This document shows positions 1 to 8,719 of a DNA stretch of 32,742 bases, in pieces. The notes under the pieces are model-generated. The model worked only from the letters and a program-made list of their open reading frames with translations. It had not been told where the DNA came from and searched no databases. Where the stretch lies: the NCBI GenBank assembly GCA_018500125.2, contig JAHBAM020000134.1, forward strand, positions 1-32,742, read 5' to 3'. This stretch comes from Roseobacter sp. (lineage in GTDB: Bacteria > Pseudomonadota > Alphaproteobacteria > Rhodobacterales > Rhodobacteraceae). Position 1 is the first letter of the stretch, and each line of letters opens with the position of its first letter. The translations under genes and the position numbers were made by a program.

Positions 1-77
1 CATTATAATTTTTGGGGAAAAAATTACAAAACGGAACTCTGTAAAGAGTGTCGCACGCTTAAAAATTGTGTCTTTTC

Positions 78-117
78 TCACGTCAAAAGACGCCAACAAG
101 CGTCAGGTCAGACGTGA
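78..117. promoter_or_regulatory. Nested inverted repeat upstream of HTH regulator (candidate operator)
   Basis: Seen directly: TCACGTC(78-84)-aaaa-GACGC(89-93)-caacaa-GCGTC(100-104)-aggtca-GACGTGA(111-117). Outer 7-bp and inner 5-bp arms are perfect inverted repeats. A further cACGTCA copy lies at 131-137. Confidence 0.45.
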
Positions 118-211
118 AATCGCATCAAAACACGTCAGTTCATATTACTTTTTTCAAAAAATATGCTTAAGATTGGATTCGATTGGTTGTGTATCTTGAA
201 GAGTTGAAATT

Positions 212-1027
212 GTGCCCTCACCCCGTTCTGCCCAAAAGCCCGTTGACCCTGTCCAACTGAGGGCTGTTTTTGGGGATAACCTGAAAAAGTTAACATCTCC
301 TTTCCCCTCCGTTGCGAGCCTCTGTCGCGAGCTGGGGATCAATCGTACACAGTTTAACCGATACCTCGCCGCCGAGAGCTTTCCGAGGCCGGATGTGCTC
401 CATAAAATATGCTCTTTTTTCAACGTGGATGCCCGCATTCTGCTCGAACCGGTTGACCAGATCACCAATGGTCCGGCCGATTTGTTTGGCCATCCCGCTG
501 TCAAAAACTACCTTGGAAAAACCGCGGACCCCGTCACAGAAGACGAGCTGCCCAACGGGTTTTACCGCTTTAGCCGGCCCAGTTTTGTGGAGGATGACAA
601 ATATGTCGTCGGGATGTTCTGGGTCTTTCGTGAAGACGGGCGCGCCTTTGTGCGCGGGTTTGAACTTCCGGGCGCCATGGACGACCAAGGGCTGACAAGC
701 ACGGCCTACAACCGGGAGTTTCGCGGCATAACTCTCAAGCAGGAACAAGGGCTTGTCCTGCTTGCCGCACGGCGCGGCGCCACCACCTGCTCTTTCAGCT
801 ATCTGGCGCGTGTGCCCTCTTTTCACAACAATTTCTGGGAGGGATACGCAACGCGAACAGCGACCGAAAGCATCACCGGCCAGCGGGCTGTGCGGTTTGT
901 GGTTGAGCATATTCAGGGCGGCTGGAAAGAGGCGCTCAAACTGGCGCGCGGCTCGGGGTTTTGCACCGCCAGCCAGCTGCCAGGCTATCATGGCCGCCTG
1001 ATGCGCCCGGGACAGGCCTTTCGCTAG
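212..1027 (+). CDS. Helix-turn-helix (XRE-like) transcriptional regulator
   Basis: 271 aa ORF with GTG start. N-terminal HTH pattern 'SVASLCRELGINRTQFNRYLAAESFPRPDVLHKICSFFNVD'; uncharacterised C-terminal domain. Confidence 0.8.
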   Translation: MPSPRSAQKPVDPVQLRAVFGDNLKKLTSPFPSVASLCRELGINRTQFNRYLAAESFPRPDVLHKICSFFNVDARILLEPVDQITNGPADLFGHPAVKNYLGKTADPVTEDELPNGFYRFSRPSFVEDDKYVVGMFWVFREDGRAFVRGFELPGAMDDQGLTSTAYNREFRGITLKQEQGLVLLAARRGATTCSFSYLARVPSFHNNFWEGYATRTATESITGQRAVRFVVEHIQGGWKEALKLARGSGFCTASQLPGYHGRLMRPGQAFR

Positions 1028-1798
1028 CTAGGCGCGCGCCTGTGCCGCGCGGTAAAGATGCCAGCTTGCGTGCCCGAACAGCGGCAAAACAAGATACAGC
1101 CCGAAGAAGGCCGGAAGCATCGCCAGAAAGGTCAGAACCGCGATAAACGCCCCCCAAAAAACCAATAAAATCAGATTGTTCTGCACCGCTGTGAAACTGG
1201 CGATCATAGCGCTGACAAAGTCGACTTCCCGGTCCAGAAGCATCGGCAGCGCAAAGACGGTGATCATGAACAACAAGAGCGCAAACAAGGCGCCGACCAG
1301 CGAGCCGACGGCAATCATGATCAACCCGTCAGAGCTGAGATAGACCTCCAGCGAGGTCGAGACATTTGTCATGGTAGAGAGGCCGAGAAAGAGCGCGAAA
1401 ATCATATGCGCCAAGAAGAACCAGAACAGAAAAACCATCAGGATTATGGCGCAGAGAGAGGGCAACTGGCGCCGTGCCTGCCCCAGAACAACACCAAATA
1501 TCTCAGAAAAAACAAGAGGTTCACCATAGTCCAACCGGTGGCTCACCTCATAGAGCGCGACCGCTGTGAAGGGGCCGAACAGCGGAAAGCCGACCGCGGC
1601 GAAAACCAGCCAGTAGCTTTTGCCGGTGGCGAGCGTGACCCAGAGCAAGAGCAGCCCGAAGGCCACGCAGATACTCGCCACAACACCGCCATAGAGCGGG
1701 GCGCGGCGCATATCGGCCCACCCCTTATAAAGCGCTGATTTCAAATCATAAAACGTAACTGCGCCAAGGGATGTGACACCTTGTTCTTTGGGTTTCAT
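1028..1798 (-). CDS. DUF2189-type integral membrane protein
   Basis: 256 aa, several hydrophobic segments; 'DLKSALYKGWADMRRAP...FPLFGPFTAVALYEVSHRLDYGEP' resembles the DUF2189 family. Confidence 0.75.
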   Translation of the reverse strand: MKPKEQGVTSLGAVTFYDLKSALYKGWADMRRAPLYGGVVASICVAFGLLLLWVTLATGKSYWLVFAAVGFPLFGPFTAVALYEVSHRLDYGEPLVFSEIFGVVLGQARRQLPSLCAIILMVFLFWFFLAHMIFALFLGLSTMTNVSTSLEVYLSSDGLIMIAVGSLVGALFALLLFMITVFALPMLLDREVDFVSAMIASFTAVQNNLILLVFWGAFIAVLTFLAMLPAFFGLYLVLPLFGHASWHLYRAAQARA

Positions 1799-1963
1799 CG
1801 CTCTCTCCCCGCCTATTTTGGGACAGTCTAAGGCCCAAAGATGACATTCCCAAAGATGTTTGTTTTACATATCTTTGCCCGAACCCGCCTGTGGGGCACC
1901 CTATATGGCCCCCTATAGGGCAGGCTGTATGGACAGACCGTCAGGCCCCGCCCCGCCCTCTGC

Positions 1964-3376
1964 TCAGGCCAGAGCGGGCCTGTTTTCGGCGTAGCGATAG
2001 GCCTGATGCCAGCTCTGGCCGAGCTGCATCAGCGCCGGGTCACTGTCGCGCGGCCCAAAGAGGGACAGACCCGCCGGCAGCCCCTTTGGCCCCATCTGGA
2101 GCGGAATATTGATACAGGGTAGCCCGAGCAAGCCAACCGGCGTCACAATCTGCATCCAGCGGTGATAGCTGTCCATGCCCTGCCCCGCGATCTCTTGCGG
2201 ATAGACCCACTCCACCGGGAAGGGGTAAAGCTGGGTTGTGGGCAGCACCAGCGCATCATAGCGCTCAAAGAGGCGCGCGCAGGCCATAAACCATTGCGAG
2301 CGGATCACAGAGGCGCGGTGCACATCCAGCGCCGAGAGGGCCAAGCCCCGCTCGATCTCCCAGATCGCTTCGGGCTTGAGCTGGTCACGCTTGGCGGGGT
2401 CTGCGTAAAAGGCAGCCAATCCCCCCGCAATCGCCCAGGAGCGCAGGGTGGTCCAGCTCTCCCAGATCGCCTCGGCGGCAAAGGGCGGCGCAAGGCGCTC
2501 CACCGTGAGGCCGAGCGCCTCAAGCTCGACAAGACCGGCTTCGGAGTGCTCAAGCAGCCCCGCTTCCATGGCAAACGCCCCGCCCCAGTCGCCAAGCCAG
2601 CCGATCCGGCGCCCTGTGACGGGGGTGTCGATGCCGGGCAGTGTCAGATCATAGCGCGCGCCATGGGGCTGACGCGGGTCCGCGCCCGACTGCACATCCA
2701 GCAGCGCCGCCAGATCGCGCGGGGTGCGCGCCATGGGGCCGAGCGTGGCGAGCTGGTGCAAAAACGTGTCGCCCTCTGTTTCGGAGGGCACGCGGCCATA
2801 GGTCGGGCGAAAGCCGTAGACGTTGTTCCATGCGCCGGGGTTGCGCAGGCTGCCCATCATATCGGAGCCATCGGCCACCGACACCATCCGCGCCGCCAGA
2901 GCCGCCGCCGCCCCGCCCGAAGAACCGCCCGCGCTGCGCGACAGATCATAGGGGTTGTGCGTGGCGCCGTGGACCGGATTGAAGGTGTGCGAGCCAAGGC
3001 CCCATTCGGGGGTATTGGTCTTGCCGATAATGATGGCCCCTGCGGCGCGCATACGGGCCACGACGAGATCATCTTTCGGGGCAATCGCCCCGGCAAACAT
3101 GGGGTTGCCCATCGAGGTTGGCAGGCCCTTGGCATTGGCGAGATCTTTCACCGCAAGCGGCAGGCCGTGCATCCAGCCCTTGCGCGGCGTGGCATCGGCG
3201 GCGCGGGCCTGGGCCATCAGCTCATCGGCCGCGCTCAGCGAAACGATGGCATTCACCGCGGGGTTGGTTTTTTCGATCTGACTCAAAGTGGCTTGCATCA
3301 GTTCGGCTGCACTGAGCTGCCCCTCGGCGATCGCCTGGGATTGATCAAGGGCTGTCATATTTGTGATGTCATTCAT
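1964..3376 (-). CDS. Amidase-signature family amidase
   Basis: 'LPLAVKDLANAKG' Lys motif, 'SRSAGGSSGGAAAALAARM' Ser/Gly motif and 'SDMMGSLRNPGAWNNVYGFRPTYGRVP'. Start set at MNDITNM (3376) rather than the longer ORF start at 3466. Confidence 0.88.
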   Translation of the reverse strand: MNDITNMTALDQSQAIAEGQLSAAELMQATLSQIEKTNPAVNAIVSLSAADELMAQARAADATPRKGWMHGLPLAVKDLANAKGLPTSMGNPMFAGAIAPKDDLVVARMRAAGAIIIGKTNTPEWGLGSHTFNPVHGATHNPYDLSRSAGGSSGGAAAALAARMVSVADGSDMMGSLRNPGAWNNVYGFRPTYGRVPSETEGDTFLHQLATLGPMARTPRDLAALLDVQSGADPRQPHGARYDLTLPGIDTPVTGRRIGWLGDWGGAFAMEAGLLEHSEAGLVELEALGLTVERLAPPFAAEAIWESWTTLRSWAIAGGLAAFYADPAKRDQLKPEAIWEIERGLALSALDVHRASVIRSQWFMACARLFERYDALVLPTTQLYPFPVEWVYPQEIAGQGMDSYHRWMQIVTPVGLLGLPCINIPLQMGPKGLPAGLSLFGPRDSDPALMQLGQSWHQAYRYAENRPALA

Positions 3377-3449
3377 CGCCGTATCCTTTTTCGCGCTTGG
3401 CCCATGCTGGCGCGCGCCCGCGCGGAGTGCAAGGCGGATTGCGCGATTT

Positions 3450-3543
3450 CGCCCCATGCTGCGCATGGGGCGACCACCCGTGGGGGCCAGCCCCCACGCG
3501 CAGGTTTAAGTGGGGGCCTGCCCCCACGCCCCCGGGATATTTT
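3450..3543 (-). repeat. Intergenic hairpin-array element 3' of prfB
   Basis: Three perfect inverted repeats: CGCCCCATGC-tgc-GCATGGGGCG (3450-3472), GTGGGGGC-ca-GCCCCCAC (3480-3497), GTGGGGGC-ct-GCCCCCAC (3510-3527), next to AAAATATCCCGGGGG (minus strand, 3529-3543). Confidence 0.6.
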
Positions 3544-3592
3544 CAGAAAGAAAAAGGCGGGGATGAAAGCTGTGAGGGTTGGGAGAATGTGC

Positions 3593-4720
3593 TCAGCTCT
3601 CGCCCTGAGCTTCGGAGCGCGATTTGCCGGCCACATCCAGAGCCAGAGTGGCGGCCATCAGCCCATCAAGATCACCGTCAAGAACACCTTTGGTGTCGGA
3701 GGTCTCGTAATTGGTGCGCAGGTCTTTGACCATTTGATAGGGCTGCAACACATAAGAGCGGATCTGGTTGCCCCAGCCGGCATCGCCTTTGTTTTCGTGC
3801 ATTTCGTTGACGGCTGCGTTGCGCCGGTCAAGCTCCATTTGGTAGAGCCGCGATTTGAGAGCTTTCATGGCGATGTCGCGGTTCTGGTGTTGGGATTTTT
3901 CCGAACTTGTCACCACAATCCCTGTGGGAGCGTGGGTGATGCGCACCGCTGAGTCGGTTGTATTGACGTGCTGGCCGCCGGCGCCGGAGGAGCGGTAGGT
4001 GTCAATCCGGATGTCGGCCGGATTGACCTCGATCTCGATATTGTCATCGACCACAGGATAGACCCCGACCGAGGTAAAGGAGGTGTGACGCTTGGCAGCG
4101 CTGTCAAAGGGCGAAATCCGCACAAGGCGGTGAACGCCGCTTTCCGACTTGAGCCAGCCATAGGCGTTATGGCCCGAGATCTTATAGGTGGCCGATTTGA
4201 TTCCGGCCTCCTCGCCGGCGCTCTCGGCCTGAAGCTCGACTTTATAGCCTTTCTTCTCCGCCCAGCGGACATACATCCGCGCCAGCATCGAGGCCCAGTC
4301 GCAGCTTTCTGTGCCGCCGGCGCCCGAGTTGATTTCAAGGAAGGTGTCATTGGCGTCGGCCTCGCCATCCAGCAGGGCTTCAAGCTCTTTTTCGGCGGCT
4401 TTTTTCTTGAGGCTTTTCAGCGCCTCTTCGGCCTCCCGGATCACATCTGTGTCCTCTTCCATTTCGCCAAGCTCGATCAGCTCGATGTTGTCAGACAGCT
4501 CGGTGGCGATCGTGTCATAGCTTTCCATCGCATCCACAAGCGACTGGCGCTCGCGCATCAGGGCCTGGGCATTTTCGGGGTTGTCCCAGAGGGTCGGATC
4601 TTCGACACGGGCGTTGAACTCTTCGAGCCGATGGGGTGCTGTCTCACGGTCCATCCGCTGGGCCAGCAGCACCAGTGACTTTTCGATTTCGGCGACAATA
4701 CCCTGAATTTCTGCGCGCAT
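3593..4720 (-). CDS. prfB: Peptide chain release factor 2
   Basis: 375 aa; GGQ motif 'SSGAGGQHVNTTDSAVRITH' and RF2-type 'SPF' motif in 'RISPFDS'. Single uninterrupted frame with no programmed frameshift. Confidence 0.96.
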   Translation of the reverse strand: MRAEIQGIVAEIEKSLVLLAQRMDRETAPHRLEEFNARVEDPTLWDNPENAQALMRERQSLVDAMESYDTIATELSDNIELIELGEMEEDTDVIREAEEALKSLKKKAAEKELEALLDGEADANDTFLEINSGAGGTESCDWASMLARMYVRWAEKKGYKVELQAESAGEEAGIKSATYKISGHNAYGWLKSESGVHRLVRISPFDSAAKRHTSFTSVGVYPVVDDNIEIEVNPADIRIDTYRSSGAGGQHVNTTDSAVRITHAPTGIVVTSSEKSQHQNRDIAMKALKSRLYQMELDRRNAAVNEMHENKGDAGWGNQIRSYVLQPYQMVKDLRTNYETSDTKGVLDGDLDGLMAATLALDVAGKSRSEAQGES

Positions 4721-4804
4721 GGGGCTTCCTTGGATGACATTTCAGGCCCGACTGATAGCGCAGCGCCGAGCCAGCGGCAAGCACAGGGTCAGGCCCAAGC
4801 GGGT

Positions 4805-7321
4805 TTAATAGAGGCCGCCCGAGCTGAGGGTTCCGAAGCCTGCTTTGGGGCCGACCACGGCCTTTTTGCCGGTTGAGGTTGTGACCTGTTTTGCAGAGCC
4901 TGTTTCGCGCACCAGCGGAAGATTGGCCCCCATGGCGAAACCGCCATCAAAGGTGATGCCAAAGTCGATCTGCTCGCCTTCGCGGAAACATTCGATCACC
5001 ACCGTGTCGCCCTCGGCATCCTCCGGCAGGCGCGCGCCCGAGAAGCGGTCGATTTTGATGAACTCGCATTCTTGTGGGGCGCGGAATTTGCCTGCGCCGT
5101 ATTTCTGGATCGCCGCGCTCATGAAGCGCTGGAACACCGGGCCGCACATCCCGCCGCCGGAGGCCCCCCGGCCCATGGAGCGCGGATTGTCATAGCCGAT
5201 ATAGCAGCCTGCGACGATATTGTTGGTGAAGCCGATGAACCAGACATCTTTTGCGTCATTGGTTGTGCCTGTTTTGCCGGCCACCGGCACGCCGAGCGTG
5301 ACGGTTTGGCTGGCGGTGCCGCGGCTGACAACGCCGGTCATCATCGATGTGAGTTGATAGGCGGTGACAGCATTCATCACGCGCTCGCGGGTGTTGATGA
5401 TTTGCGGGGCTTGGGCGCGGGGCAACGTGGGGTTGGCGCAGTCGGGGCATTGGCGGTCGTCATGGCGATAGACGGTTGTGCCATAGCGGTCCTGCACGCG
5501 GTCGATCAATGTCGGCTCGACGCGCTGGCCGCCGTTGGCAAACATCGCATAGGCCGAGACCATCTTGTAGAGCGTGGTTTCTTCGGAGCCGAGCGAGTTC
5601 GCCAGAAAACGGCCCATCCCGTCATAGACGCCAAAGCGCTCGGCATAATCGGCGACGACATCCATGCCGACCTCTTGCGCAAGACGGATTGTCATCAGGT
5701 TTCGGGATTGCTCGATGCCGGTGCGCAGCGGCGTCGGGCCGTAAAAGCGGTTGGAGGCATTTTGCGGGCGCCAGAGGCCTTGAGGGGTGTTGATTTCGAT
5801 CGGGGCGTCGACAACGATTGTGGCCGGCGTATAGCCGCTGTCCAGCGCCGAGGCATAGACGAAGGGTTTAAACGAGGAGCCGGGCTGGCGCTTGGCCTGT
5901 GTGGCCCGGTTGAAAACGGAATGCTGATAGGAAAAGCCGCCCTGCATCGCGATCACGCGACCCGTGTTCACATCCATCGCCATAAAGCCGCCCTGCACTT
6001 CGGGCACCTGACGCAGGGTCCAGCGGATAAAGCGGCCTGTGCCGTCCTTGCCCTCGGTCATCCGGCGCACAAGCACCACATCGCCGATCTTGAAATTCGC
6101 GGCAAAATCACCCTTGATCCAGGAAATATCCTTGCGCGGCACAGTGAAAGGCTCGGCCTCTGTTTCAGACACCCCCTCAACGCCGATGCGCATTGACTGA
6201 TCGCCAATCTCAAGCACAACCGCCGGGTGCCAATCGCCCTCCAGATGAATATCACGCGGCACATCTGTCTGCGCGAGCGCGGCGCGCCAGTCTGTCTCGC
6301 TGCCGAGCTGCTCGGGGGCTATGGTCTTGCGTGTGCCGCGCCATTTTCCGACGCCGCGGTCGTATTGCTCAAGTTGTTGCTGCAACGCCGTCGCCGCGAT
6401 GGCCTGCATCTCGGGGTCGATTGTGGCGCGCACGGTCATGCCGCCGGTGAAAAACTCTTCTTCGCCAAAGTCGCTGGAGAGCTGGCGGCGGATTTCATCG
6501 GTAAAGTAATCGCGCGGTGGCAAACCGTCTTTGAACGGCTCAAAATCGCCGTTCTGAACCGAGCGCAGCGGCAAATCGCGCTCGGCGCGATACACCGCCT
6601 CGGGCAGATATCCGTTTTCAAACATCTCTTTCAGCACAAAATTGCGCCGCTGCAAAACCCGCTCTTTGTTGCGCACAGGGTGAAAGCGCCCCGGCGCTTT
6701 GGGCATGGAGGCCAAAGTCGCGGCCTCATGGGGCGCAAGCTCGCTCAGGGTTTTGTTAAAATAGGCTTGCGCGGCGGCGGTGACGCCAAAAGAGTTCTGA
6801 CCGAGGAAAATCTCGTTGAGATACAGCTCAAGGATCCGCTCCTTGTCCAATGTCTCCTCGAGCCGCGTGGCGAGGATGATTTCCTTGATCTTGCGCTCGG
6901 CGCGCCGGTCGGCAGAGAGCAGGAAGTTTTTGACAACCTGCTGGGTGATCGTCGAGGCGCCGCGCACGCTGCCGCCCTTCAGCGCGTCGATCGCGGCGGA
7001 GGCGATGCCGCGGGTGTCATAGCCCTGATGGACGTAGAAGTTTTTGTCCTCAGCGCTGATGAAGGCATATTTGATAAGCTGCGGGATTTCTTCGGCGGGG
7101 GTAAACAAGCGCCGTTCGCGGGCGAATTCGTCCAGCATACGGCCTTCTCCCGAATAAATCCGGCTGATGGTCGGGGGCTGGTATTGCGACAGGCTCTCAT
7201 GGCTCGGGAGGTCCTGACCATAAATATAAAAGATCGCACCAATAGAGAGCGCCACGGCCATGAGGCCGAGCGTGATAAGGCTGAAGAGGCCGCCAAGGGC
7301 CGAGAACAAGAATCTTAACAC
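4805..7321 (-). CDS. mrcA: Penicillin-binding protein 1A (bifunctional transglycosylase/transpeptidase)
   Basis: 838 aa; N-terminal TM; GT51 motif 'SAEDKNFYVHQGYD'; transpeptidase 'PGSSFKPF' (SxxK) and 'GKTGTTND' (KTG). Confidence 0.95.
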   Translation of the reverse strand: MLRFLFSALGGLFSLITLGLMAVALSIGAIFYIYGQDLPSHESLSQYQPPTISRIYSGEGRMLDEFARERRLFTPAEEIPQLIKYAFISAEDKNFYVHQGYDTRGIASAAIDALKGGSVRGASTITQQVVKNFLLSADRRAERKIKEIILATRLEETLDKERILELYLNEIFLGQNSFGVTAAAQAYFNKTLSELAPHEAATLASMPKAPGRFHPVRNKERVLQRRNFVLKEMFENGYLPEAVYRAERDLPLRSVQNGDFEPFKDGLPPRDYFTDEIRRQLSSDFGEEEFFTGGMTVRATIDPEMQAIAATALQQQLEQYDRGVGKWRGTRKTIAPEQLGSETDWRAALAQTDVPRDIHLEGDWHPAVVLEIGDQSMRIGVEGVSETEAEPFTVPRKDISWIKGDFAANFKIGDVVLVRRMTEGKDGTGRFIRWTLRQVPEVQGGFMAMDVNTGRVIAMQGGFSYQHSVFNRATQAKRQPGSSFKPFVYASALDSGYTPATIVVDAPIEINTPQGLWRPQNASNRFYGPTPLRTGIEQSRNLMTIRLAQEVGMDVVADYAERFGVYDGMGRFLANSLGSEETTLYKMVSAYAMFANGGQRVEPTLIDRVQDRYGTTVYRHDDRQCPDCANPTLPRAQAPQIINTRERVMNAVTAYQLTSMMTGVVSRGTASQTVTLGVPVAGKTGTTNDAKDVWFIGFTNNIVAGCYIGYDNPRSMGRGASGGGMCGPVFQRFMSAAIQKYGAGKFRAPQECEFIKIDRFSGARLPEDAEGDTVVIECFREGEQIDFGITFDGGFAMGANLPLVRETGSAKQVTTSTGKKAVVGPKAGFGTLSSGGLY

Positions 7322-7439
7322 ATGGTTCCCCTGATACGCGCGCCCTGTCTATACGCCCAAGGCCGCAAGAGGTCAAAATCAACTGATGGTGACAGTGGGC
7401 TGGTTTTCGCCAGTGCAAAAGCCCGTTTTCTGGCCCATC

Positions 7440-8663
7440 TCATTGGCGCACCACGCGGCGGATGGCTTCATCGGACATAATCCACGCCTGAATACCGTCG
7501 CGAATGCCCTCGGCCATGGCTTGGCGCCAGCCCGGATTGGTGATGTTTTGAAAATCGCGATCGCTTGAGAGAAAGCCGATTTCCAGAAGGATCGAGGGGA
7601 TATCGGCGGCCTTGAGAACAGAAAAGGCCGCCGCGCGATAAGGCCGCCTGTTGAGCGGCGCGCCTTTGAGCTTCAGCCCGCCCACAATGGCTTTGGCGAG
7701 CCGTTCTGTGCGCGGCTGGGTTTCCTGTCGGGCAAGGTCCAGCAAGACATCGGCGACCACGTCGTCTTGCCCGCTGAGGTCTGTGCCCGAGAGCATATCG
7801 GCGCGGTCGTGCCGTTCGGCCAAGAGCGCGCTGGCCTCATCTGTTGCATCCTCGGCCAGCGTATGAACCGTGGCGCCATGGGCGCGCCCCTCGCTCAGGG
7901 CATCGGCGTGAAGCGACAGAAAAATATCGGCCTGCGCCTGATGGGCCTGCGCGACACGGCGCTCCAGCGAGACAAAGCTGTCGTCATTGCGGGTCAAGAG
8001 CACATCGACATTGGGCAGACGCTTCAGCTCTTGGGCAACTTCGCGGGCAAAGGTGAGCATGAGGTCTTTTTCGGTCTGCCCGTCGCGCGAGGCTCCGGGG
8101 TCGATCCCGCCGTGGCCCGGATCGAGCACCACAAGGATACGCCCGCTGTCTTTGGGCAAGGGCGCTGTGACCGGATCGGGCCAGAGATCGCCCTTGGGCG
8201 GACCCGCGCGGGCGGCAAAAGCCTCGGGGGTGGCGCGCCTCAAAACCACGCTCAGGGTCGCGCGCCCCGACTGCGGATCGCGCTGCATCCGCGAGGAGAC
8301 AAGGGCAAACGGCCCATCAAGATCCGCCACCAGCCGCGACCAGCCCGGACGGAAGCCACCAAAGCGCACCCCTGTCAAAGCCTTGGCCTGACCAAAGAGA
8401 TCACCGGGCACACCCGCCCAATCGACCTCGCGGAAGTCCACGACCAAGCGGCGCGGCGCATCGAGCGTATAGAGGCGGTAGGGCACAGGCTGGCTGAGGG
8501 CGAGCGTGACTGTCAGGGTCTGGCCGCCCTGTCTGGCATGGCTCTGCGCAGGATCAACCCGCGCCAAGCCGCTCAGGGCTTGGGCGCTCGCGGGCAGCGC
8601 GAGCATCATCAAACTGCCCCAAAGGGCGCATACCACCAAAAAGACTCTGAATTGCCCGCTCAT
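7440..8663 (-). CDS. amiC: N-acetylmuramoyl-L-alanine amidase (AMIN + Amidase_3)
   Basis: Zn-binding motifs 'VLDPGHGGIDPGA', 'SLHADAL' and 'LLEIGFLSS'; N-terminal AMIN-like region and signal peptide. Start probably MSGQFRV (8663). Confidence 0.9.
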   Translation of the reverse strand: MSGQFRVFLVVCALWGSLMMLALPASAQALSGLARVDPAQSHARQGGQTLTVTLALSQPVPYRLYTLDAPRRLVVDFREVDWAGVPGDLFGQAKALTGVRFGGFRPGWSRLVADLDGPFALVSSRMQRDPQSGRATLSVVLRRATPEAFAARAGPPKGDLWPDPVTAPLPKDSGRILVVLDPGHGGIDPGASRDGQTEKDLMLTFAREVAQELKRLPNVDVLLTRNDDSFVSLERRVAQAHQAQADIFLSLHADALSEGRAHGATVHTLAEDATDEASALLAERHDRADMLSGTDLSGQDDVVADVLLDLARQETQPRTERLAKAIVGGLKLKGAPLNRRPYRAAAFSVLKAADIPSILLEIGFLSSDRDFQNITNPGWRQAMAEGIRDGIQAWIMSDEAIRRVVRQ

Positions 8664-8719
8664 GACCGCCTGTTTCTTTTGACACGACCATAGCGCCAAA
8701 GCCCCCGTCAGGGAAGCTT

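Noticed and set aside
2162-3952. 596-aa plus-strand ORF
   Set aside because: Antisense to the amidase and prfB genes; His/Arg/Gly-rich low-complexity translation typical of shadow ORFs in GC-rich DNA, no recognisable domain.
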